This document shows, one piece after another, positions 1-11,191 of a DNA stretch of 64,000 nt; the stretch's first letter is position 1, and each line of letters starts with the position of its first letter. The notes under the pieces were generated by a model. The model had not been told where the DNA came from. It saw nothing but the letters and a program-made list of their open reading frames with translations, and did not search any database. Source of the stretch: JBFFMO01 sp041390025 (GTDB taxonomy: Bacteria; Myxococcota_A; Bradymonadia; Bradymonadales; Bradymonadaceae); assembly GCA_041390025.1 (NCBI GenBank), contig JAWKQR010000008.1, forward strand, positions 62,001 through 126,000. Direction: 5' to 3'. The position numbers and the translations under genes were made by a program.

Positions 1-3
1 TCA

Positions 4-28
4 GCGGGTGACAAATATTGTCACTCGC
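4..28 (-). terminator. Strong hairpin at the pilA stop codon
   Basis: An 11-bp stem (one G:T pair) closes on a three-base ATA loop, and the pilA stop codon lies inside its arm. The position suits transcript-end formation or 3'-end stabilisation of the abundant pilin mRNA. The window ends right after it, so a U-tract cannot be seen. It could instead be a protein-binding inverted repeat. Confidence 0.4.
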
Positions 29-512
29 CCTCGTTCAGAATGACGGGGCTTGCGAGGGTGTTGTGCATAATGACCATGGTCGAAACACCGCCATTCTTAA
101 GATCTTGGCTAACTTTCACGCCGAAACCTTGGCGCGCTAAGTCCGGTGTGATGCCTTCACAGACGCCGCAGGTCGACCCGGTTGCCCCATCCCAAGCGTC
201 CACTTCACTCGTGACGTCAGCAGGGACAGGCGTCGTAAAATCCAACAGGTTCTGGTACGCATCCTCATTGCCCGAGTAGGTCAATTGTGCGCCGTCGGAG
301 GGGAAGTAGGTATTGTTCCTTGAGCGATAACGCTCTTCACCGCTCGCCACGTCGAGCGCGAGCTGCTGCAGTCGCTGAATTTTTCCAGTACGGATGTAGT
401 TGGAGTAGGCGACGGTTGCGATGCCGGCGAGGATCGAGATGATGGCCACGACGATCATGAGTTCCACGAGCGTGACGCCGCGTACGTGGCGAGTGCGAGA
501 ATTAGCGACCAT
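21..512 (-). CDS. pilA: Type IV major pilin PilA
   Basis: This is a type IV prepilin, the subunit polymerised into the pilus fibre after PilD processing. The ATG at 512 is chosen because it has a GGGAG ribosome site 7 bases upstream and gives a short basic leader ending in Gly12, followed by VTLVE with the conserved Glu at mature position 5. A hydrophobic helix of about 25 residues follows (ELMIVVAIISILAGIATVAY), then a globular domain with a close Cys pair (TCGVC). The first mature residue is Val rather than the usual Phe/Met, which is tolerated. The open frame extends to 560, but that longer start would put 16 extra residues on the leader. The pilus motor and regulators lie 2 kb away on the same strand, separated by a divergent gene pair. 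Confidence 0.9.
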   Translation of the reverse strand: MVANSRTRHVRGVTLVELMIVVAIISILAGIATVAYSNYIRTGKIQRLQQLALDVASGEERYRSRNNTYFPSDGAQLTYSGNEDAYQNLLDFTTPVPADVTSEVDAWDGATGSTCGVCEGITPDLARQGFGVKVSQDLKNGGVSTMVIMHNTLASPVILNEGE

Positions 513-536
513 TTTGGGCTCCCGTAGGTAAGGTTC

Positions 537-1079
537 ATGTCCGAAACATCGAATATGCAAGCAACGGACCCTAACGGCAAAATGTTACGTTTGGGGCGTT
601 GCATGATTTTCGGAATGATTTCGAGTGTTGCTCTGCTCACTTTGGAGTCGCTTTACGTTCCGGTCAATCCTCTCGAATTCACGAATGGCTCACTCGTGAT
701 TCTGTTTGGCGCTTTAGCGGCACTCTTGGTCGCATTGGTGGACGCAGTAATTCTTCGGTGGTTTGGGCTCGCATCAAAGGTGTGGGGGCCCGGTGGGAAC
801 CCGTTCTCGTCGATAGCATGGGGGGGTATCACACTCGTCGGTGCTATGCTGTTGACGGGTCCGATCGTAGAGTTCTTGTCGCAAACCAAATACGCTACAG
901 CTCTGGCCCCGTTGCCCGCGTGGGTGTTGTCGACGTTGTTGTTTTTCATTCTCCAGCGACTGGTGTCCTTGGTCAGGCCGTGGGGACACGACTTCCGCAT
1001 TTTCATCCTGATAAATGCGATGTTTGCAGTGTGGGCTTACTTCGAGATCGTAATCCCGCTTGCTCCGCACGAGGGATGA
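537..1079 (+). CDS. Polytopic inner-membrane protein, upstream partner of sulfatase-fold protein
   Basis: A 180-residue protein with four or five hydrophobic segments and no domain I recognise. Its stop overlaps the start of the next gene in an ATGA, so the two are almost certainly co-translated. Many bacterial sulfatase-fold phosphotransferases carry an N-terminal membrane domain, and this pair may be a split version of that layout (inference). The start at 537 has an AGGTAAGG-like site just upstream. Starts at 582 or 603 would shorten the hydrophilic N-terminus and keep all membrane segments. The candidate pilA promoter lies inside the first codons on the opposite strand, which slightly favours a later start. 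Confidence 0.6.
   Translation: MSETSNMQATDPNGKMLRLGRCMIFGMISSVALLTLESLYVPVNPLEFTNGSLVILFGALAALLVALVDAVILRWFGLASKVWGPGGNPFSSIAWGGITLVGAMLLTGPIVEFLSQTKYATALAPLPAWVLSTLLFFILQRLVSLVRPWGHDFRIFILINAMFAVWAYFEIVIPLAPHEG
556..571 (-). promoter_or_regulatory. Candidate sigma-54 (-24/-12) promoter of pilA
   Basis: On the minus strand the sequence reads GGGTCCG-N4-TTGCA, compared with the consensus TGGCACG-N4-TTGCW. The diagnostic GG and GC doublets are present with exact spacing, and the -12 box is a perfect match. It would start transcription about 30 bases before the pilA ATG. PilR, a sigma-54 activator, is encoded in the window, and pilA is its classical target in Myxococcus and Pseudomonas. Confidence 0.55.
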
Positions 1080-2635
1080 TTCCGCTCATCCTCACCATTG
1101 CTCTGATGTGTGGCACCCTTGTCTTGACCCGTCTGCTGGAGGACGCGGATCGGCGACCAGTGTTGATCGCGCTCGCGATGATTCTAGTGAGCACAGCGGG
1201 TGCGACGCGCTACGACACGACGGATCCGCGGACGGCGCAGCTTGCGACCTCAGGGCCCGTCTCTATGTCGCTCTCCAGAGGCTTCACCGCACTGACCGAT
1301 CTCGATGGCGACGGCTTCTCTCGCGACGATTGCAGCATCTGGGACCCCGACATCCACCCCAATGCGATTGAAGTGTTGGGCAATGGCGTGGATGAGAACT
1401 GCAGTGGCGCGGACGAGCAGTGGCAGGATCCGGTGCCAGTGCCATCCATCGTGCCGCAGAAACAAAGAAATGTTTTTCTCGTGTCGATCGACACGCTTCG
1501 TTTCGATGCGGTGGGAAAAAAGGTCAATGGCGAATCTCTGACGCCCCGTTTGGATGCTTTTGCGCAGAAGAGCTTGGTGTTCAGTCGCGCATACGCGCCC
1601 AGCACCTACACGAACGAGTCGATGCCATCGATCATGTCCTCCGAGTATCCGCAGCGTTGGCATGCCGCGCAAACGTACTTTGGACAGGAAGACACCATTG
1701 CGCAGATGCTCGCGAAGAACGGCTATCAGACACTCGCCGTCATCGCATTTCCATGGTTGCACGACGGGGCGATTCTTGGCTTCGAAAAGGTGGATAACGA
1801 GTTTGGACTTGTGCAGCAGTTCGGGGCGGAGCGTGGTCGAGACGTCGTGGCTCGAATGTTCGACGAGCTTGAACGACGCGATGAGCGTCCTCTGCTCGCG
1901 TGGATACACCTCTTTGAGCCCCATGCGCCAAACCCTGGAAAGCTGTTTCCCGGATTCTCCAATGATGCCGTTGGCCGGTACGATCAGGACGTGAAGGCGG
2001 CCGATATCGCCTTTGGGGAGTTCATCGACGGACTCGCTGCGCGAGGATTACTCGATGATAGCCTGATCTTCGTGTTCGCGGACCACGGGGAGGCCTTGGG
2101 TGAACACAACATGAGCACACATCTTTGGGCCGCTTGGAACTCGGTGACGCACGTTCCGTTGATCGTGAGAATTCCGGGTGTCGCGGGTCGAAACATAGCG
2201 GTGCCCGTTTCCACAATCGATATTCTTCCTACGGTAGCGCGGGTCTTGGGCCTACCAGTTGTGGGGCCACGTGACGGGCCGTCGCTACCGATGGAGAACA
2301 CTGAGTCTGAGCGCGCCGTCTTTACCTTCGCGGACTCTCAGAGCGGAGAGCCGCTCACAAGGGCATTGGTCCAAGGCGACAAAAAGCTCATTTGGGACGT
2401 CAGCAGCGAGAGTTGGTTGCTGTTCGATGTCGTGAAGGACCCGCGGGAATTGCGTCCGATCGACGATCCTGCGCTTCTGAACGCGATGAAGCGCCGGTTG
2501 CTCACGTGGCTGGCCCTCACACGCAACGACCGACTGCTGAAACGTAAAGCGGATCTGTGGGAAACACGCGAGCTGTTTTACCCATTGGAGTACAAGGGCG
2601 ACGTGGGCCTGATGCTCGAGCTCACCCCTCGTTGA
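1076..2635 (+). CDS. Membrane-anchored sulfatase/phosphotransferase-fold protein with MopE-type metal-binding motif
   Basis: A 519-residue alkaline-phosphatase-superfamily protein. The start ATG overlaps the upstream stop (ATGA). It has two N-terminal hydrophobic stretches, then at about residues 74-112 an Asp/Cys-rich MopE-like metal-binding motif (DLDGDGFSRDDC, then DENCSG). The sulfatase domain follows, with SIDTLRFD, TPRLDAFA and the metal site FADHGEALGEH. The position where sulfatases carry the formylglycine Cys/Ser reads TYTNESMPS, with no CxPxR. A Thr nucleophile, as in lipoteichoic acid synthase or phosphoethanolamine transferases, is therefore more likely than sulfatase activity (inference). 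The domain probably faces the periplasm. The 3' end overlaps convergent pilR by 14 bases. Confidence 0.8.
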   Translation: MIPLILTIALMCGTLVLTRLLEDADRRPVLIALAMILVSTAGATRYDTTDPRTAQLATSGPVSMSLSRGFTALTDLDGDGFSRDDCSIWDPDIHPNAIEVLGNGVDENCSGADEQWQDPVPVPSIVPQKQRNVFLVSIDTLRFDAVGKKVNGESLTPRLDAFAQKSLVFSRAYAPSTYTNESMPSIMSSEYPQRWHAAQTYFGQEDTIAQMLAKNGYQTLAVIAFPWLHDGAILGFEKVDNEFGLVQQFGAERGRDVVARMFDELERRDERPLLAWIHLFEPHAPNPGKLFPGFSNDAVGRYDQDVKAADIAFGEFIDGLAARGLLDDSLIFVFADHGEALGEHNMSTHLWAAWNSVTHVPLIVRIPGVAGRNIAVPVSTIDILPTVARVLGLPVVGPRDGPSLPMENTESERAVFTFADSQSGEPLTRALVQGDKKLIWDVSSESWLLFDVVKDPRELRPIDDPALLNAMKRRLLTWLALTRNDRLLKRKADLWETRELFYPLEYKGDVGLMLELTPR

Positions 2636-4043
2636 TGTCTAACGACTCGCTCTCGTCATCATCCAAGCCTGACTTCTTGAGGCGGTAGCGCAGCGAACGG
2701 AAGCTGATCCCGAGCAGTTTTGCTGCGTCGGTCTTGTTGCCGCCGGTTCGCTCAAGGGCCTGTGAGAGAAGCCGGTGTTCGAGACCAGCGAGCACGTCAT
2801 CAAGCTGCACTCCCGTCGCCGGGAGGTCCATGGTCGCGGGAGCAGCGCTGGGATGGGCCTCGCGCACAAAGGCCGGCAACACATCCACCGAGATCATGGG
2901 CTGCGTCTCAAGTGTGACAGCGCGCTCTAGGATGTTCTGCAACTCCCGCACATTGCCCGGATAACCGTAGTCCAACAGCACTTTTAGGGCGTCTCTGGAG
3001 ATGCCCTCGATTGGATTTCCAATCTCGTCGGCGTAGTGCTTCAGAAAGTGCTCAAGGAGCAGCGGGATATCCCCGGAACGCTTTCGCAGCGGCGGGAGCT
3101 CGATTGGAATGATGCTCAGCCGGTAGAAGAGGTCTTCGCGGAAGCGACCAGCCTCGACCTCCGCGCGCAAGTCTCGGTTTGTCGCCGCGATAACACGGCA
3201 GTCGACGCTGATTTCTTCCACACCACCCACGTGCTTGACCTTCTTCTCCTGCAACACACGCAGGAGTCTCACCTGAGCGGGCAGGGGGAGTTCGCCAATT
3301 TCGTCGAGGAAGACGGTCCCGCCACGGGCAGCTTCGATGATGCCGATTCGGTCTTGGGTGGCGCCCGTGAAGGCCCCCTTCTTGTAGCCGAACAACTCGG
3401 ATTCAATCAGGCTTTCGGGTATGGCGCCGCAGTTGAGCGGCACAAAAGGGCCGGTGAGCGGTCCTGACTCGTGAATCGCCCGCGCGACCAATTCTTTCCC
3501 CGTACCGGACTCTCCGGTGATGAGAATGGTGGTCTTAGTTTTGGCCACACGGGCGATGAGGTCGAAGACCCGGCGCATCGCCTCGGAATTGCCGATGATG
3601 TTCGCCACCTGCGGTCGAGCACCCAGCTCGCTTCGCAAAAACAGGTTTTCGGAGAGTAGGGCGTGCTTCTCAATCGCGCGGTTGATAACGACTCGTGCGT
3701 GGTCAAGCTTGAACGGCTTGATGAGGTAGTCGTACGCCCCCAGACGAATCGAGGAGATCGCTGTTTCCGGCGTGGCGTGCGCGGTGATGACGATGACCTG
3801 TTGCGAGGGGTCAGCTGCTCGTGCGGCTTCCAAGACGTCCAAACCCGACTTGCCCGGCATTTGAAGATCGGTCACGACACATGCGTAGCGTTCGCCATTG
3901 GCGAAAAGGCGACATGCCTCGTCGCCATTCGACGCCGTATCAACACGGAATCCCTCCTTGGACAACATGATGCTCAGGAACTCCCGCATGCTCTGTTCAT
4001 CGTCCACGACGAGGATCCGGGAACGTTCAAAATCTTCAGCCAT
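2622..4043 (-). CDS. pilR: PilR, sigma-54-dependent response regulator
   Basis: An NtrC-family activator of 473 residues. The receiver domain has the acidic pocket DD14-15 and the phospho-acceptor Asp59 (VVTDLQMP). The AAA+ domain starts near residue 145, with Walker A GESGTGKE and the sigma-54 contact loop GAFTGA. A C-terminal Fis-type helix-turn-helix follows (NKTDAAKLLGISFRSLRYRL). It overlaps the pilS stop by 8 bases. In pilus loci of this layout PilR, phosphorylated by PilS, drives pilA from a sigma-54 promoter, and a matching promoter is present at 556-571. Confidence 0.95.
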   Translation of the reverse strand: MAEDFERSRILVVDDEQSMREFLSIMLSKEGFRVDTASNGDEACRLFANGERYACVVTDLQMPGKSGLDVLEAARAADPSQQVIVITAHATPETAISSIRLGAYDYLIKPFKLDHARVVINRAIEKHALLSENLFLRSELGARPQVANIIGNSEAMRRVFDLIARVAKTKTTILITGESGTGKELVARAIHESGPLTGPFVPLNCGAIPESLIESELFGYKKGAFTGATQDRIGIIEAARGGTVFLDEIGELPLPAQVRLLRVLQEKKVKHVGGVEEISVDCRVIAATNRDLRAEVEAGRFREDLFYRLSIIPIELPPLRKRSGDIPLLLEHFLKHYADEIGNPIEGISRDALKVLLDYGYPGNVRELQNILERAVTLETQPMISVDVLPAFVREAHPSAAPATMDLPATGVQLDDVLAGLEHRLLSQALERTGGNKTDAAKLLGISFRSLRYRLKKSGLDDDESESLDINEG

Positions 4044-5702
4044 CGATCACTTCCTGTTGCAGTTCTGAGGCGATTCGCAGCGACCCACTCTCCGTTGAGG
4101 ACGCGGACGCAACTGCGAAAACGAGTCGAAAGCACGCGCCACCTAGTGTAGAGGCGTCGGTCAGAGAAATGGACCCTGATTGCTCCTCCATGAGCCGAAA
4201 GATGGTCGCTAGTCCTAGGCCGGTGCCTTTGGGTTTTGTCGTGAAAAACGGCTCAAAGATGTGGTCGCGAATCGCGATTTCGACGCCGGGACCGTTGTCT
4301 TCGACGTCAATCCACCACTTTTCCTCTGACCGCACGATCGCCAATCTAACACGGTCTGCGCCAGCTTCTGCGGCGTTGTTGAGCAAATTCCAGATGATCT
4401 GCCGTGTAGCTTGACTGTCGAGCTCGGCCATCACGCGATCGGGGCCCTCCACTTCAACACTCAGATGGCCTCGGGTCCGGGCGAGAGCGAGCACCTCTTC
4501 GATGACGGGCATAAGGTCCGCGCGCTCGATGGTCAGGTTGTGCGGTCGGCAATACTCGAGGAAGTCCGAGATCAAGACATTTAGGCGGTCGACCTCGCGG
4601 ATGACGATCCCCATCAACGCGCGGTCGCTGTCACTTTCCGACTCGCCCTCCAACATTTCGACCGCCCCGGAAATGGATGCGAGGGGATTTCGAATCTCAT
4701 GTGCAATGGCGGCGGAGAGTTGTCCGATGGCGGCCAGGCGTTCGGACCGCCGCATTTGACTCTCGAGCTCTCGAATGTCGGTGAGGTCCTGAAAAATAAC
4801 GATGTGGCCGTTGTCGTTCCCAGACGCGTCCGTGAGCGGAGATACAGAGAAACCAAGGAACACTGGTGTGCCATCGGTGCGTTCAAAGGCGCTCTCACGT
4901 CGCCGCAAGGGTTGGGGTGATTGCAGCGCCTCCCACAGGCCAGGAAAGATGGCGTCGATTGGGCGGTTCATCATGTGCTCGCCTGGCACGCCGGTGATGT
5001 GCTCGGCGGCTTGATTGACAAAGATGACCTGTCCCTCAAGATCGGTGGTTACGAGCCCGGAGCTTAGACTTTCAAGAATGTTGATGTTCAACGCCTTGAG
5101 ATCTGCGAAGTCCGAGCGTTGCCGCACCAGCTCGGCCGTCGCCTTGCCGAGACGATCTGCGAGGTATCCTGCCAACACCGCTACAACAAACGCCGCGGTG
5201 GAGTTGACGGCGAGTCGAAAGACGGTGACTTTCGCGGGTCTAAAGATGCCATAAATGTTTGGGATCGTGACCCAGCCCAAGTCGATCGCGGCGAACAGCA
5301 CAAAGGCTGCCGTAGAGACCGCGGCGGCCGCAAGCGCAGCGGGTCGCCCCAGCACGACGGCGGCGTTGATCACGATGACATAGAACAGGAACAAAAAAAG
5401 ACTGTCGAGGCCGCTGGTAACCAGCGCCAGCGCCACCGAGGTCATGAAGTCTACGGACAACTGCACCACGGCGTGGCGTACGGGGTGCACGTTCAGCTTT
5501 AGCGCGATCGCGTAGGCAATCGTGAGCACGTACGTGCTGACGATGAGCACCAGGAGCGTGGCGTTGCGAAACTCGGCGAGGTTGACGAGGGACTCTGCGT
5601 CGAGCGCGACGGCGGTCCCTAGAAAGATGGTGACGATCACCACCCGAAAGAGCATTAGCCCTTCGAGGCGGCCAGCGACCGCGGCCCGGATCTGCGTCGG
5701 CA

Positions 5703-5703
<1 letters not shown>
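4036..5703 (-). CDS. pilS: PilS, membrane sensor histidine kinase
   Basis: The partner kinase of PilR, 555 residues. About six membrane segments fill the first 200 residues, followed by a PAS domain (VTTDLEGQVIFVNQAAEHITG). A HisKA domain carries the phospho-acceptor His in AIAHEIRNPL, and the ATPase domain has the N box (NLLNNAAEAG), DNGPG and GTGLGLAT. The start is ATG at 5703, which shares one base with the pilC stop (TGATG). A TTG one codon upstream would be in frame but is less likely. In other species PilS senses pilin in the inner membrane, and its six-segment N-terminus fits that role. Confidence 0.93.
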
Positions 5704-6914
<1,211 letters not shown>

Positions 6915-6931
6915 GGCTTCCTACTCCGTAA

Positions 6932-8056
6932 TCAGGTGTAACGAATTCGACCGCCGCTTCCGCCTGTGCGAGCGCCGGGCGAACCCGATTGTCCACCTTG
7001 TTCGATCATCGTTCTAAGTTCGTCAGGATCGCTGCTTCGTGTCAGCGCATCTTCGAGCGTCAGGTCGCCGTTGCGGTAAAGCTTGAACAGCGCTTGGTTC
7101 ATGGTCTGCATGAAGCTGCGGGACTGCCCGACCTGCATTGCAGAATAGAGTTGGTGAACCTTGTCCTCGCGGATGAGGTTACGAATGGCCGGATTAGGCA
7201 CCAAGACTTCCATGGCCATGACACGCCCGCGGCCCGAGGCGTGCGGGATCAGTTGCTGGCTAATGATGCCTTCGAGCACAAACGAGAGCTGTGCTCGGAT
7301 CTGTGCCTGTTGATGCGGTGGAAACACGTCAACGATACGGTTGATGGTCTGAACGCAGCCGTTGGTGTGAAGGGTCGCCAAAGCAAGGTGGCCCGTCTCG
7401 GAGATGGTCAGGGCAGCCTCGATCGTCTCGAGGTCGCGCATTTCGCCGATGAGCACCACGTCAGGGTCTTGGCGCAGCACGTAACGCAACGCGGTTTTGA
7501 AGCCGTTGGTGTCGGCACCCACTTCGCGTTGGTTGACAAGGCAGTTCTTGTGCGGATGCAGGTACTCGATGGGATCCTCGATGGTGAGGATATGCATCCG
7601 ACGCTCTTGATTGATCTTGTCGATGATACTCGCGAGCGTGGTCGATTTGCCCGAGCCGGTGGGTCCGGTGACCAGCACCAGACCACGGGGCTTTTCTGAG
7701 AAAGCCGCCACGACCGGTGGCAGGCCGAGCTCTTGGAATGACTTGATTTCGAACGGGATCAGACGGAAGACACCGGCAACTGCGCCGCGTTGCATGAAGA
7801 CGTTGCCACGGAATCGGCTCAACCCTTTGACGCCGAACGAGAGGTCGAGCTCCTTATCGCTTTCGAAATTCTGCTTCTGAGCGTCGGTGAGCACGCTGTA
7901 GCACAGTTGCTGTGTATCAGTGGGCGTCAGCGGGGCGGTGCGCAGTGGGACGAGGGAGCCGTCGATGCGCAGCTGTGGTGGCGCACCGACAGTGATGTGC
8001 AAATCACTGGCGCCTTGGTCCACCATAATCTTGAGCAGTTGCTGAAGGTTTGCCAC
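6932..8056 (-). CDS. pilT: PilT, pilus retraction ATPase
   Basis: A hexameric retraction motor of 374 residues, the usual PilT length. The N-terminal PAS-like domain contains GASDLHITVGAPP. The RecA-like domain has Walker A GPTGSGKST, an Asp box, Walker B (VVLIGEMRD) and a His box (LATLHTNG). The C-terminal tail is Gly/Ser-rich. The start is GTG at 8056. It sits 59 bases downstream of pilB. Confidence 0.95.
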   Translation of the reverse strand: MANLQQLLKIMVDQGASDLHITVGAPPQLRIDGSLVPLRTAPLTPTDTQQLCYSVLTDAQKQNFESDKELDLSFGVKGLSRFRGNVFMQRGAVAGVFRLIPFEIKSFQELGLPPVVAAFSEKPRGLVLVTGPTGSGKSTTLASIIDKINQERRMHILTIEDPIEYLHPHKNCLVNQREVGADTNGFKTALRYVLRQDPDVVLIGEMRDLETIEAALTISETGHLALATLHTNGCVQTINRIVDVFPPHQQAQIRAQLSFVLEGIISQQLIPHASGRGRVMAMEVLVPNPAIRNLIREDKVHQLYSAMQVGQSRSFMQTMNQALFKLYRNGDLTLEDALTRSSDPDELRTMIEQGGQSGSPGARTGGSGGRIRYT

Positions 8057-8115
8057 GATCTTGTCCGTGTTTTAGAGAATAGATACCCGAATTCTGCCAG
8101 AGCGCCAGTTTTCCA

Positions 8116-9822
<1,707 letters not shown>

Positions 9823-9896
9823 TGATACTCGCCACGTCGTTAGGGCTAAGCGACCATGTCGCCATGAATTGTGTCTGGAAGACTCTGAGGCAGCAG

Positions 9897-9924
9897 ACTA
9901 TCAGCGGCTCGGACGCGCTGTCAA
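9897..9924 (-). promoter_or_regulatory. Predicted sigma-70 promoter of pilB-T-C-S-R
   Basis: On the minus strand there is a perfect -35 TTGACA, a 16-base spacer and a -10 GATAGT (4/6). Initiation would fall near 9890, leaving a leader of about 70 bases before the pilB ATG. It is back to back with the tRNA promoter. Confidence 0.45.
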
Positions 9925-9961
9925 TTTGCACCGCGCGATGCGCAATAGTTGGGAAACATCC

Positions 9962-9990
9962 TTGACACCGTATGAGACGCTGCGTATGGT
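9962..9990 (+). promoter_or_regulatory. Sigma-70 promoter of the initiator tRNA genes
   Basis: A perfect -35 TTGACA, a 17-base spacer and a -10 TATGGT (4/6), followed by a C-rich stretch. Initiation would be about 6 bases before the first mature tRNA base. A C/G-rich discriminator is usual for stringently controlled stable-RNA promoters. Confidence 0.65.
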
Positions 9991-10002
9991 CCCACTCCCT
10001 GA

Positions 10003-10076
10003 TGCGGGGTGGAGCAGTCAGGTAGCTCGTCGGGCTCATAACCCGAAGGCCGTAGGTTCGAATCCTACCCCCGCTA
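10003..10076 (+). tRNA. Initiator tRNA-Met (CAT), copy 1
   Basis: A 74-base cloverleaf with a 7-bp acceptor arm (TGCGGGG/CCCCGCT) in which positions 1 and 72 do not pair, a hallmark of bacterial initiator tRNA. The anticodon stem has the three consecutive G:C pairs (GGG/CCC) around CTCATAA, the second initiator hallmark. The T-loop is TTCGAAT. The 3' CCA is not encoded. Confidence 0.96.
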
Positions 10077-10103
10077 CTTTGAAAATTTAATGAACCGTTT
10101 TGA

Positions 10104-10177
10104 TGCGGGGTGGAGCAGTCAGGTAGCTCGTCGGGCTCATAACCCGAAGGCCGTAGGTTCGAATCCTACCCCCGCTA
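10104..10177 (+). tRNA. Initiator tRNA-Met (CAT), copy 2
   Basis: Sequence-identical to copy 1, 27 bases downstream, with the same unpaired 1-72 position and GGG/CCC anticodon stem, and no encoded CCA. It lacks a promoter of its own in the short spacer, so it is probably processed from a joint transcript. The terminator follows within four bases. Confidence 0.96.
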
Positions 10178-10180
10178 CTC

Positions 10181-10217
10181 AAAGAGCCTCTTCGAAAGAA
10201 GAGGCTCTTTTTATTTC
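10181..10217 (+). terminator. Rho-independent terminator after the tRNA pair
   Basis: A perfect 13-bp stem (AAAGAGCCTCTTC with its complement) closes on a GAAA loop and is followed by a T-rich run. It lies between the second tRNA and the convergent rluB stop. The opposite strand has no T-run after the hairpin, so it mainly serves the tRNA transcript. Confidence 0.9.
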
Positions 10218-11191
10218 TTGTCAGACGGCCGCTTTCGCGGTGTTGATCGCGGCTTCGCGGCCGGTTTTGCCCGCTTGGTGTCTGGTTTGGCAGGCTTCGA
10301 GGGTCGGCCTGTTTTCGCAGGCGCGGACTTCTCCGAGGTCTCCGTTTTGGTCTTGTCGCCCAACTGCTTGACCGAGCGCGCTTTGGGGCGTCCGTAGCGT
10401 CGGTTTTGCTCTTCGCGTTTGCGGGCTCGGCGCGACGGCTCGGCGAGCTCGGGCGGCCGTTTTCCCACGGCGTTGTAGAGCGAGCGCACTTCGTCGGTAT
10501 CAAGCGCGCGGAACTGGCCGGAGCGCACTCCTTTGATGGTCAGGGGCCCGATGGCGACGCGTCGCAGACGGGATACTCGGAAGCCGACCGCTTCGCACAT
10601 CTTGCGGATTTGTCGATTTCGTCCCTCTGAGATGCGAAACTCCAGCCACGTGTTCTTGTCGGTCTGCCGACCAATCTTGACCACGGCAGGCTTTGTTATC
10701 ACGCCGGGTTCGATCTCGACCCCCTCGCGCAGGGTCTTGAGTTCCTTCGAGTGTTCCTCAATCGTTCCGTTGATTTTCACAGCGTAGGTTTTGTCGATTT
10801 CGTGACTTGGGTGGGTCAGCAGATTGGTCAGGTCACCGTCGTTGGTCATCAACACCGCGCCATCCGAGTCCCAGTCGAGTCGTCCCACAGGGTAGACGCG
10901 CGGCATGTTTGCCGGGATCAGGTCCGTGATGATTGGGCGGCCTTCGGGGTCGTCGAGCGTGGTGATGTACCCCTGCGGTTTGTTGATCAGCAGGTAGATC
11001 AGACTCGCGACGCCTTCTATGACGCGCCCGTCGACCTCAACCTTGTCCTTTTCGGCGTCGATCTGCGTGCCGAGCTCTTTGCAGACCTTGCCGTTCACCT
11101 TGACGCGACCTTCCTCGATCATGGTTTCCGCGGCTCGACGACTCGCGACGCCCGCGTGCGACAAAAACTTCTGCAATCTCATCTTGTTCAT
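10211..11191 (-). CDS. rluB: rRNA large-subunit pseudouridine synthase (RluB type)
   Basis: Converts a uridine of 23S rRNA to pseudouridine. The 326-residue protein has an N-terminal S4 RNA-binding domain (RLQKFLSHAGVASRRAAETMI) and the RsuA/RluB catalytic domain with GRLDWDSDG, where the Asp is catalytic, and GRNRQIRKM. The last 80 residues are a Lys/Arg/Pro/Ala-rich tail, probably disordered. The ATG overlaps the scpB stop (ATGA). The order scpA-scpB-rluB is conserved in many bacteria. Confidence 0.93.
   Translation of the reverse strand: MNKMRLQKFLSHAGVASRRAAETMIEEGRVKVNGKVCKELGTQIDAEKDKVEVDGRVIEGVASLIYLLINKPQGYITTLDDPEGRPIITDLIPANMPRVYPVGRLDWDSDGAVLMTNDGDLTNLLTHPSHEIDKTYAVKINGTIEEHSKELKTLREGVEIEPGVITKPAVVKIGRQTDKNTWLEFRISEGRNRQIRKMCEAVGFRVSRLRRVAIGPLTIKGVRSGQFRALDTDEVRSLYNAVGKRPPELAEPSRRARKREEQNRRYGRPKARSVKQLGDKTKTETSEKSAPAKTGRPSKPAKPDTKRAKPAAKPRSTPRKRPSDKK

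Larger units (their letters stand above)
10000..10179 (+). repeat. Tandem 79-bp duplication of the tRNA-fMet gene
   Basis: Positions 10000-10078 and 10101-10179 appear identical, covering the whole tRNA plus a few flanking bases. They are separated by a 22-base AT-rich spacer that is not itself repeated. Confidence 0.85.

Noticed and set aside
10000..10179. tRNA duplication as an attachment-site scar of an integrated element
   Set aside because: No element lies between the copies, and the only recombinase nearby (xerD) is a standard housekeeping Xer in a conserved neighbourhood.
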